DNA of 64,000 bases. Origin: Lasiosphaeria ovina. Taxonomy: Eukaryota; Ascomycota; Sordariomycetes; Sordariales; Lasiosphaeriaceae. The DNA is taken from contig JAULSN010000005.1 in NCBI GenBank assembly GCA_033439765.1, positions 1,054,001 to 1,118,000 on the forward strand, in the 5' to 3' direction. This document shows positions 54,904 to 64,000 of the stretch, one piece after another. Under the pieces are notes generated by a model that saw nothing but the letters and a program-made list of their open reading frames with translations, was not told where the DNA came from and searched no databases. Position 1 is the first letter of the stretch. Every line of letters begins with the position of its first letter. The position numbers and the translations under genes were made by a program.

Positions 54904-56171
54904 CATTTGGAAGAGTTGGCTCAGCAGAGGCAGATACGAAAGCCATGGCTGAGTAACGTTTCGCGTGCTGATGACTGGGGAAATTACGAGAACTCAAGAA
55001 AACTCTGGCTAAGGAATTGGACGAGTATGACAGCACCCATTACGGTGAGGCTAAGGGTAGCAGCGCTTGGAGTGTCGGGTGCAAGATCTCAAGAAGGAAA
55101 TCGCGACCAGGCAGAAAATGGTGGACATCATCATCTCGCATGGTGGTACGGTGACTGAGGATCCACAATTCGTTAGGTGGTGTGACTCGGGGTGGTACGG
55201 AGTTGACAGGGTCAAGTTAGCGCCCTATATCTCGGCTGTTCGCTTGCTGTGCACTAGGTAATGTCTGCTTACTGGTCCTCACTCGTCGTCTGTAGGCCAC
55301 AGGGGCTTCGGAGAACAAGTTTTCTTTGGACTACTGGGAGAGCTTGGAGAGAAGATGATTGTAGAAGCGGGTTAGTATTGAAAGAGGCAAATTTGTCACC
55401 TTTGCCTTGATGGGGGGGGGGTATTCCGCGCAACACAAATATTCAAATCACTCGTGATCGCGTCGAGCCACATTTCCCGTGGTTAACTATATGCCTTTTC
55501 TAGACTCACATCCACGACGTCATCTTCACCGTCCTCCTCTCCCCTGACGGCATTTGAGACCTTCCATCGACACCTTCCAAGGGTGCTGCCTTCCGCCTTC
55601 TTACTAGGAAACCAGGGTTACTCACTTGAAATATTTGATTTCCAGAATGAACTCTGTGGCAGCGCGAAACAGCTGTGCTGGCGCTAACCTCTAACAGTGT
55701 AGGAGGACCGGTATCGCAAAATGGGTCTGGAAAACGCAGTAGCCAATAAAATACTGAGTGCGAATGAACGCTCCGGGGTAGTAAGGCTCTACGCCCAGAG
55801 CCTTGATGCCTGGAAATACCAACATCAAATGGGCCAGTGAGACTATCCACTGCTTGTTGCCTCGGTGGGGATCCTCATTGGGGAAGAGGGAGAGAGGAAA
55901 ATGGCGAGGCAAATCTAACAGTTATCTTGTTAGTGAAGCGGTGAAAAGGCACCACAACATAACGAACCCAAATACAACACTAAGGCGAGCCGCAGGCGAG
56001 CGTTGTAGAGTACAGGTAGAGGATTCCATAGCCAGGTAGTCAATGTAACAAAGAAAAATGCACTACTGCGTACACTGGTCCGGGGATCTTAATTCATGGT
56101 AAAAAGACGTGATTTCTAATTAATGGCTAGAAAAAAGGTGGAAAGCGATGCCGACCCTCTGGTCAGACAGT

Positions 56172-56197
56172 CTGCCCACCTTATATGAGGTGGGCAG
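56172..56197. repeat. 10-bp perfect inverted repeat (hairpin)
   Basis: CTGCCCACCT and AGGTGGGCAG around a TATATG loop. It lies in a gene-free stretch and is not followed by a T-run; its role is unknown. Confidence 0.75.
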
Positions 56198-56393
56198 GCC
56201 AAGAGAAAAAGGGAAAAAAGTACACTAGATTATATTGGGTAAGGGTGTAAACAACCCCCTTGTTACCCGGCCCCTGAACCCCTAATCAGTATCCAGATTC
56301 TATTTACGAGGCTGATCCGATATTGACGTATAGTTGCGATCGCTAATCATCAAAACGTAGTCGCGAGTGCTACTGCCGCACAAAGAGGCATCT

Positions 56394-56444
56394 AAGAAGG
56401 AAGGATCAAAAAGAAGGAAGGATCAAAAAGAAGGAAGGATCAAA
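56394..56444. repeat. Triple tandem 17-bp repeat
   Basis: Three copies of AGAAGGAAGGATCAAAA at 56394-56410, 56411-56427 and 56428-56444 (the last with one change). Purine-rich minisatellite in a gene-free spacer. Confidence 0.9.
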
Positions 56445-56821
56445 GTCTTATTAATATACTCTATTTGGATACACAGGATTCATCATCCGCTATTTCCGTC
56501 TGCCCATTGATCATTAAGTCATCAGTCATCAACCGCATCATGTTCATAACAAAGAACCATACGAGCCGGAGCGGATGCTTCGCTGTTTCTTCGCTACTTG
56601 TATGGCGGCGAGAAGAGGGATATCAAAGAGATCAGTCAAACGAAGCGGTGAGTTGTGGACACGACGTGGAGACCAAAAGAAAAAATAAAGAGAGAGCCCT
56701 GAAAGTCTTGTCCAAGCAATAAATACGTCCCAAAAAGCGGAATCTGAACGTAATTAGTGCTCTCACAACCCGGCCGCATCAAAGACAGTAAACCCCTGCT
56801 AGACCTCGCAGCCCAACCGGC

Positions 56822-58606
56822 TCAGCGAAAATACGATCGCCTGCGGTCATAATCATGCCCTCCGACCCTCGCAGCACGAGGCTCTTTGGGCGGCGGCGGG
56901 GCGCGCCGGGGGGCAGCATCGCGCTCTTCTTCAGGCCTGTCCCACCGCCGCCGCTCATCCTCCCGGCGAGTAGGGCGCGCCGGGTTGCGCTCTTCGTTGA
57001 GGCGCCGGCGGGCCGCGGGGGCGCTGCTGAATTCATCGCCGCGGATCCAGCCGAGCCAGCTCTGCGCGGTGCTAGAGGGCTGCGGGTGGCGGGGCTTGGG
57101 GCCGGCGTCGTCTTCGTAGTTATGGTGGTCGGTGTCATAGTCGTGGTGCCGCCTGCTGTTCGTTCGCCGTGGGCGTGCAGGCGGCGAGCGGCGGCGGTAG
57201 TTGTCGGGCTCAGAGTCGATTTGGCGGGCTGGACGGGCGCGTGACGAGGACGCCCGCCGCCGCTTGCTGGTGGGCCGGGGGGCTGGGGGATCGAAATCCC
57301 TGTCCTCGTCTCGATGTCGGCGCCGAGTCCGCGGTGTACCGCGCTCTCTGTTGCGGCGGTTATCGTCGCTAGCTTTGCGGCGGTCTGGTGACGGTGATCG
57401 CTGGCGTGCTGCACGGCGGTGTGGGGAGTGTCGACGTCGCCGTGGTCGCTCTACATGGTCCGCGGGAGGCTCCGCATCGAGGTGCAAGGAGCGAGGAAGC
57501 GTTGCATATGAGTATCTGTCTTCCGAATCACGGTGTCGCCTGCCTTCATTTTGGTTTAGGGCCGGTTGTCTGTATTGCATGTGCGGCGTGGTGTGCATGG
57601 AGCTGTAGCCTGAGTCAGGGAGCCCAGGATGCGAACCGCGCCGCGGAGGCCCTGATTGCTTGCCTCGGTCGACTCGAAGGGGCAGAGGCACCGCGCTCGG
57701 TGGTCCCATGGCAAAGTCGCGGACTTCGACCAGTGGGCTTGTCGTTCCGTCCTCCCGGCGGCCAAGCGCGTAGTCGCGATGCCGGTGCTCTGTCAGGGGC
57801 GGGCGGACATCGACTATGTTGATGCCGATGTCGCGATTCCTGTTGTTTGCCCGCTGTCCTTCCCAATCGAGCGCCTCTAACGAGGAGGCCAGGCCATTCG
57901 GTAAAGTTGTGGCGATGGACAGCGTTGATGCCTGGGGTTTGGCGAACAATTCGAGGTTGCCGAGATACTCGAATCCCCAAAAGACGCCCAGATCCACCTC
58001 GGCCATCATGTGTCTCGCGCGGCGGGGGTATCTCAGCCGGTACTGCCTGGCCTGGTCAAAGGCGTCACGCAGAGCCTGGGCGCGGTTGAGGCACTCAGCC
58101 AGAGCGTAGTGGTTGCCAGCGTAGGCAGCGTCGAAGTTGGCGTGCAGGAAGTTGACAGCGACGGCGATGGCCAGCCAGGTCCTGCACTCGTCGAGGCGGT
58201 GACTGTAGTAGCGCGACTGGTTGCGCACGGGCATGGCAAAGATGTGCAGCAGCCGGATGGACAGCCGGTGCACGTAGTCGTCGTGGTACTGCGCCACGCC
58301 GTTGACCATGCCCCGGCAGTACCGGATCAGGTTCCGCGTCTCGTTGCGCAGCGCCGGCGGGATGCGCCCCTCGCGCCGCAGCTCGTCGTTCTCGGCCTTG
58401 ACCTCGCGGAGGTAGGTGTCGCAGCGGAGTTGGTACAGCCTGACCTCGTCGAGCGACTTTTTGGTGTTGATGATTTCGCGGCCAAACCGGATAATCTCGG
58501 GGCCTTTGACGGCCGCGCCGACAATGAGGGGACTGGCGGTTGTCAGTTAATTACGAGTTGGCACCGGGGTCAGTCAGTCCACCTACACCCAAGTGATGGG
58601 GTCCAT
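56822..58606 (-). CDS. Unrecognised protein: helical N-terminal half and Arg/Ser/Pro-rich tail
   Basis: Exons 58606-58587 and 58532-56822, joined in frame across a 54-nt GTAGGT..CAG intron (MDPITWV/PLIVGAAVKGPEI), give 576 aa. The first exon may begin further upstream. Residues 1-~230 look helical and folded (RFGREIINTKKSLDEVRLYQ, RNLIRYCRGMVNGVAQYHDD, HYALAECLNRAQALRDAFDQ). The last ~330 are low-complexity, rich in R, S, P, D and H with RS/RD/RR runs, like nuclear RNA-binding or scaffold proteins. No catalytic motif is seen and no family recognised. Confidence 0.72.
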
Positions 58607-59436
58607 GTTGATGTCCCGGGCATCGCCCGCAGGGACCTGCCAGTACAGGTCGCCTCACGAAACAAAATTCAAACGGCAAGAAGCCTTGATTGAGACAAGA
58701 AGGACAGAAGGAAGGGGATCGACAGACGGCGCAAGGAAAGCAGCCCGGCTCTTGGGGGAGGGAGGGGGGAAACCCAGCGTGTACAGTTTTTCGTAGTTAC
58801 CTACACTTTGCAGCGCGCATTTTCAACCGGGTTCTTGCAGCCTTGTCCTCCCCTCCCGCTTTTCGACCTGCTCCTGGTTTTCAGCACAGCTCAATGAATT
58901 GCCAAGGGAACCAGACACCAATTGCGGCCTATCAGGCCAGCAGGCGGCGTGATATGCTTCTGCAGCTGCAGGATGCTACTGCGCGGGGCAGTGCGGTCGA
59001 GACGCGTTGAGGGAAATTCCAACAGCCATATTTGCCCATCGCGTCTTGGCGCATTCTGGAGACTAGTCCGTCGACATGAGTCTGCCTTGCGCCAAGCACC
59101 TAGTTCAGCCACCGCGTTCCTGCGGGGAACCGAAGCCCCAGGCTTTCAGGTCAGCCTCGGCGGTAATTGATATCATATCATTGACATTGGGCACAAATGC
59201 AGACGCAAAGTAATCGTGTCTTGATTATTGGTTCTTGACATCCAGCTTCAAGTTCGACCACACACAGCTAGTGCGAACTCTTAAAACGGCTTCCGTACGA
59301 CTCGAGCCGGCGGGTGCCATTCTAACGGGAACTCAATCAGGCCAGCCACCCGGGGGCCGGTTTCTCTGCTTGTGTATATATGTACGTAAATAGGGGTTTA
59401 CATGCCCACACCTCGCACACTCGCCCCAACTGGCGG
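58607..59436. other. Spacer before the secreted glycoprotein gene
   Basis: About 0.83 kb holding the promoter of the gene at 56822-58606 and the 3' region of the next gene. No supportable gene. Confidence 0.4.
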
Positions 59437-61271
59437 TCAAATCCACGGCAGCGTCGGCCCACGCGTCATAGGCCCTGACGTCGTCGACCACGAGAGCGGC
59501 GACGCCAACGGCAGCGCAAGATCTTTCGAGTTCAGGGGCACGCGGCACGACTGCCGGTGGCCGTCTCCCGTAGCCGTCGTACTTTCACAAACTTCGGCGG
59601 GCACTTGCTGGAGCACCGTGGTGGCGTTGAATAGGACCCTGTTTTGAACATCAGTTAACTAAACCCAAACGCGCCTCTCAGCATCGGAAGCAAAACATCA
59701 AACATACGCATGCCCGGGGTCGCGGTCGTCGCAGAGCCACTCCACCTGGAAGCCGACGCGGTGGGCCTTGCGGTCGACGAGGTAGCGGCACGCAGCCAGC
59801 TGCCACGGCAACTGCGGCGACGCGGCGGCGGCAGAACAGTCGTGCCAGCCGCCGTCGTCGTGCAGCGGCACGCCGCGCAGCCGGTACGTGTCGCCCGGCC
59901 CGGGGTTGTACAGCGCGAAGGAGGCCGTGCTACTTCCAGGAGTGTAGTCGTCGATCTGGAACTCGCGCAGAGCGAGCGATGTCGAGTTGACGATGGACCC
60001 GATGGTGCAGCTGCGCGTGTACGGCGTGTGCGGCATCGTCGGCGCGTCGGGCGAGTACCCCGAGAACCGGGTCGGCGAGGTCGGCAGCGTGCAGTTGTAG
60101 GTGGACGTGGTTGTTGGTCCGTCTTTGCTGGTTGTCGTTTGGTTGACCGCGTTGCCGCACTGCAGGTCGGCTGTCAAGTAGCCGGTGCCAGTGTATTGGT
60201 CTCTGTCATATTTTTAGCTTTCATTCTGTGCCTGTTCAGTCTACAGGAGAGCAGCGTCCAGACTCACGCTTCAAGCCCCTCTATCCCGTCAGAGCAGTTC
60301 CACGTCTGGCGGACCCCAACGAGGCCGTAGACCCTGTCGAGCAGGATCTCGGTCGACGAGATGTTGACGGGCGCCGCCGTGGCGTTGGACGCCGTGCACT
60401 TGACCCACGGCGTGATCCCTGCCGCGGTGGCCTCTGCCGACTCGTCGGCCGCGAGGTGGCAGTAGAAGCCCTCGTCGTTAGAGATATTGGTCAGGTTGAG
60501 CGTCAGGTCGTACCACGTCCTGGTCGCGTTGGCCGCCGTCTGAGCCGAGTGGTGCTGGTAGACGAGGTTCTCAATCTCCCACTCGGGGTCCTCGGACCGG
60601 TCGACGCACCGGTACGGCAGGTCGGCCGGCGTGTACGGCAGGATGGGCAGCTGTGGCTGGATATTGATGGGGCTTGACAGGCCCGCCGACACCTGCGAGT
60701 TGCCCATGATGCACAGCGTTTCCTCGCCCCGCGGTGCCTGCCAGTCGTCCAGGCACCCCTGGATGAGCGGCGTCTCCCACGTCCCGTTTCCGGCAAAGAG
60801 AAGCCTGCTGCTGTCAGCATTTTGTCAGTTGTCTGATGGGATTTGTGGTGAGTGAGCGGACTTGGACGAGTTGCCGCACTGCCACGTCCCCTGGAGGCGC
60901 AGGTCCAGCGTGGTCAGGTTGAACTGGAAGAAAAGGTTCGGGATGCTGCAATTGTGCCAGAGCGTCAGAGCATCGTCCCCTTTCGGGTCGAGGTCGATGT
61001 TCTCGGCCGTGCAGTTGGCCACGACGCGCGTGGCCGTGTTCTCGGTCAGGAAGCGGATGTCGCCCATGGAGCCGCCGCTGGACCCGTTCACCGTGACGAG
61101 CGCCGGGTTGTAGATACCCCATTTTGGACTGGTGAGGGACGCCTCAATGCAGACCTCGGCCGACGCGAGTTCGCCGCTGGGATCGGGGAAGTATTGGCGA
61201 CCCCGTATTCCCGAATTGCCCCAGGCCCCGAGGGCGAAAAAGCCGAGGACGACGCCGGTGGAGAGCATCAT
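59437..61271 (-). CDS. Secreted, cysteine-rich, heavily N-glycosylated protein of unknown function
   Basis: Deduced exons 61271-60862, 60804-60268, 60202-59708, 59638-59437; 547 aa. The first intron uses an odd donor (GTCCGC); the other two are ordinary (GTGAGT, GTATGT). The signal peptide is MMLSTGVVLGFFALGAWG. The mature protein has at least ten Cys and many N-x-S/T sites (NCTAENI, NLTNIS, NATAAPVNIS, YNCTLPTS). Related short segments recur: LRLQGTWQCGNSS, GYLTADLQCGNAV and WYDLTLNLTN, pointing to repeated beta-sandwich-like units. No catalytic motif; no membrane anchor after the signal. Probably extracellular or cell-wall. The start could be the second Met (61268). Confidence 0.7.
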
Positions 61272-62741
61272 CCTGCCCCGAGATAGAAGAATGACGAACT
61301 GGCGCCAAGGTTTCTTCTCTTGCTCCGAAGGAACTGCTCTCCAACTTTTTCTCCCTTGTTTCTGGGGTATCCTGCACGAGATATAGCATGGGCAATAGCA
61401 GGCGGCTGCCAAGTCTGGCTAAAATGTGCCGACAGCCCGGAGCAGCTACTCAAGAGCTGCGTCGCCCGCACTCCGGCTAATGCGACTATAGTGGCTGCGG
61501 GTTAATGACCCATGTGATCAGCCTCACTCCGGCTGGCCAACAATGCGGAAGAGGACAATTTTCTGCCTCCGGGATAGATTGCGTCGAGTGGTCGCTCACA
61601 ACGCCAGCGGCTACGTCAGTGGCCACAAATGCCTTTGGATACATGGTCCCAGAAACAACTCACCGCGTTCATGAACTATTTTTGCTCTCAAATCTGCATT
61701 GAGGTAGGTTAATGAACCATCAGTAGAAAGCAGGGGAACCAAGTTCCCATGGGGTCTTTGAGTTAACACACTGATATGAACGCCAGCGCCATCCAACGGT
61801 CGACGACGCTGGCAACACCCGCCACGCTGGACTGTGTCGCGAGATATCAAAGAGTTGGTCAGGTTTTACGGGATGGGGCCGATTCTGGTGCTTGCCATGT
61901 CAATGACCCAAATCCCTTGGACCTGGCGGGCCTAGGAGGTGTAAGCGAAAGGTGGGGGAACGTGATGGCGGGAGGAAGAAGCGATTGTGGTGTAACATGA
62001 ATCGTTGGGGATGACTGTCTCGTGGGTTCTAGCATGTTGCAAAACAAGTGTTCGGTCTATTACATAGTACACACCCAACAACGGTGAGACCCAGGGGCTC
62101 CATTGGGGCGAACCGTTTGGTTACTGGAACGCCGTTTGTGGAACTTCATGAAACACGTTGCAAGACAGCCCACGAGGTCGAGACAAACTGAAACACATTC
62201 ATCAACGTGATCTATCTTGTTTGTTTCAACTTCCAATGTCTTCGGATGAGTTTAGATATCCTCGATATGTCTTTCTGTTCTTGGATTGTCTCGGGGCCTT
62301 GAATCGCTGCCCGCATATCATTGATACGCCCGGCGCGTCTTGGGCAATACAATGTGATCTCAAACTACCTACCGACAGTCGAGTCTGCCGCCTGCCCCCT
62401 GGGCATGAGATGCTTCTCGTTTGCAGGAGAGTAAATAAACTCCCGCCCACCCATCACGAAGGTGGTCCAAATGATGTATCCAGGCACACGATGGCTCGTG
62501 TCATGCCTCAATTTGACGAGCTGCCCCAGATAGTCCAGGGGCCATGGATTCACATATAAGTATCTCCCATATACCTCTCTCTTTGATAGTCCTCTAATTG
62601 ACTCGACAACAACTCGTGGACAAAGATATTGCGATAACCACCGCGTCGAGCGTACCAAGCGCGGCAACTCGCCACTCTGCTTCGCACTGTCAGCCATCAA
62701 CACAACACAATCTGCCGCTTGTTGCCGATCTTGGATTGATC
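61272..62741. other. Spacer between the secreted glycoprotein gene and the last gene
   Basis: About 1.5 kb between divergent genes. Frames at 62158-62559 (+) and 62365-62703 (-) overlap on opposite strands and lack motifs, so neither is called. Otherwise nothing is seen. Confidence 0.45.
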
Positions 62742-63770
62742 ATGTGTAGAGAGGTTATTCACGTCCATCCATATTGCAACCGACAACCAGAGCATGTAGC
62801 AGATCAGAAAATCATCGCATGCGGATCCATTTATTGCCATGTGATATCGACTCAGGAGCGCCGGGTTTCGGGTGTACCGTGTCCGCATTGCAATCCCCAT
62901 CAGCAATCGCAAACCTGGCCTCCACCTATGACCGCCTTGCAGCCTCAACTCCAGCTGCTTCATGAGCCAGGCTATCTGCATGAAGCCAGCTATTCGCACG
63001 CCAGCGCATCGCAACAGGCAGTTACGTATCAAGCAACGCATGAGTCGGAGGCGGAACAGTATCGGAGGGCGCTCAAACAGGCCCCACCGCGGAAATTGAC
63101 AAAAAGAGATAAAAAACGAACATTGGCCCAAGAAGAGCAACAAAAGCTAGAACAGGAAGAGGCTAAATATCGAAAATTGCAGGCAGAGCAGCATCGGAGG
63201 GCGCTCGAACTGTATAAAATGCCCGAAAAGGACTTGGAGGAGGCCAAGGCGAAAGCGAAGAGCGAGAATGAACTAAGACAAAAGGAGAAAAAGCAAGAGA
63301 AAGAGATCAAGAAGTTCGCTAGAAAGTCAAACAATCCAGATCTTGGGGCTGTCCGAAGGATACTCGATGAGAGACGACAGCAGAAAGAGCTAAAAAGGCA
63401 ACACCAGGCTCAAGAGCAGGCTGCACAGAAAACGCCAAAGCTGCTTGCAGAAGGGCCTCTGGATACTTACAGGTCAATTCAACTAATGGAAGCACAGATA
63501 CACTCCTTGCAATCTTTACCTGTTATGATCAACGCCCAAGCTAGCACCAGAGGCCTGCCGCTACCTGTTTACTCCCAAGGGGGTTACCCCCCCTTATCTA
63601 GCACTCCCACGACTCAGGCAACGCATAAACGAAAGAAGAACGAGAGCTCTAATAGCCCGGAGAGTGTAAGTGGTGGGGGTCAGCAGGGTAGCGATGGCAG
63701 TGCCCGCGGTTACCAGGGGGGCAAGCCTCCTTCGAAAAAACCTGCTCCGGAAGAGCCAAGGAAGAAGTGA
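62742..63770 (+). CDS. Cys/His-rich N terminus plus charged coiled-coil protein
   Basis: 342 aa in one exon, started at ATG 62742 because the preceding in-frame 48 residues look untranslated. The first ~55 residues hold a Cys/His set (MCREVIHVHPYC, IIACGSIYCHV, VPCPHCNPH) that could bind zinc. After a Gln/His-rich stretch, residues ~115-240 form a highly charged coiled coil (KRDKKRTLAQEEQQKLEQEE, KEKKQEKEIKKFARK), then a Ser/Gly/Pro/Lys-rich tail ending KKPAPEEPRKK. No family recognised; the layout is common in fungus-specific nuclear or structural proteins. Confidence 0.65.
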   Translation: MCREVIHVHPYCNRQPEHVADQKIIACGSIYCHVISTQERRVSGVPCPHCNPHQQSQTWPPPMTALQPQLQLLHEPGYLHEASYSHASASQQAVTYQATHESEAEQYRRALKQAPPRKLTKRDKKRTLAQEEQQKLEQEEAKYRKLQAEQHRRALELYKMPEKDLEEAKAKAKSENELRQKEKKQEKEIKKFARKSNNPDLGAVRRILDERRQQKELKRQHQAQEQAAQKTPKLLAEGPLDTYRSIQLMEAQIHSLQSLPVMINAQASTRGLPLPVYSQGGYPPLSSTPTTQATHKRKKNESSNSPESVSGGGQQGSDGSARGYQGGKPPSKKPAPEEPRKK

Positions 63771-64000
63771 GCGTAGGATTGCCTACGCTGACGACGGCAA
63801 TTCGATTGTCAGTCTATTGAACGGCCTTTGGACCGGCCTGTCCTCGGGGGGGGTTTCCACGACACGTGCCGCTCTTCTGGACAGGGGTCTGAGGATGGGT
63901 TTGCTAGCAGCAGCACGGGTCTATCGTCACCACTGCGAGCTCGGTAGGGGGAGGTGACGGGTATGAACCCAGAATTTTAGCATGGATCCACGAGCCTTAG

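Larger units (their letters stand above)
54904..56821. other. Gene-poor spacer with short repeats
   Basis: About 1.9 kb. Frames up to 110 aa (for example 55506-55850 -) have no motif. It contains a hairpin (56172-56197) and a triple 17-bp repeat (56394-56444), and an AT-rich stretch around 56040-56300. May be remnants of decayed mobile DNA, but no ends were recognised. Confidence 0.45.

Noticed and set aside
1..64000. CRISPR arrays, rRNA genes, riboswitches or bacterial operon signals
   Set aside because: None seen. Spliced genes and fungal families throughout show this is eukaryotic nuclear DNA.

Overview
The window is fungal nuclear DNA, from a filamentous ascomycete (Pezizomycotina) and probably a Sordariomycete. 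The support is short introns (45-123 nt, one of 363 nt) with CTAAC/CTGAC-type branch sites, GC-rich coding against AT-rich spacers, a starch-active AA13 LPMO, a UstYa-type (DUF3328) oxidase, and a pogo-type transposon decayed by C-to-T changes of the kind left by repeat-induced point mutation (RIP). No virus, CRISPR array or rRNA/tRNA gene was found. Exon joins were deduced by eye from GT..AG sites, reading frame and family motifs.

Layout. 0-3.2 kb: an RBR-type ubiquitin ligase gene and, upstream, a short paralogue carrying only its N-terminal region. 4.1-5.4 kb (-): secreted AA13 LPMO with a CBM20 starch-binding domain. 6.8-30.3 kb (-): one giant seven-exon NRPS gene (deduced 7584 aa). 30.3-32.5 kb: a shared divergent upstream region. 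32.5-37.7 kb (+): a 12-exon, 1484-aa ABCC transporter. 37.9-39.4 kb (-): an unfamiliar membrane-anchored protein with a duplicated beta-rich region. 40.1-41.9 kb (-): a five-exon MFS transporter. 43.3-43.6 kb (-): a small cysteine-containing secreted protein. 45.0-46.9 kb: a complete but dead pogo-like DNA transposon. 47.9-48.8 kb (+): UstYa-like oxidase. 49.0-49.4 kb (-): small secreted protein. 49.6-50.5 kb (-): broken 2-oxoglutarate/Fe(II) oxygenase. 51.3-53.3 kb (+): cystathionine gamma-synthase-like PLP enzyme. 53.5-54.9 kb: broken ankyrin-repeat gene. 56.8-58.6 kb (-): protein with an Arg/Ser/Pro-rich tail. 59.4-61.3 kb (-): secreted Cys-rich glycoprotein. 62.7-63.8 kb (+): Cys/His-rich coiled-coil protein.

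The centrepiece is the NRPS. Read from its motifs, the order is half-C / A-T-E / C-A-T / C-T-E / C-A-T / C-A-T-E / C-T / C-T*. Six loadable carrier positions, epimerases after positions 1, 3 and 5, and the matching alternation of condensation-domain motifs predict a cyclic hexapeptide of D-L-D-L-D-L pattern. Two elongation modules (3 and 6) have no adenylation domain, and the last carrier domain lacks its phosphopantetheine serine. The divergent ABCC pump next door is the obvious export partner. From memory, this order and this neighbour fit the widespread Pes1 / NPS4 / Fusarium NRPS4 (fusahexin) group, so the enzyme is probably a divergent member of a known family rather than a new class; a tree would decide.

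The 47-53 kb stretch (UstYa oxidase, broken 2OG oxygenase, PLP gamma-synthase) looks like a second, partly decayed biosynthetic neighbourhood. Whether it has any link to the NRPS cannot be told from sequence alone.
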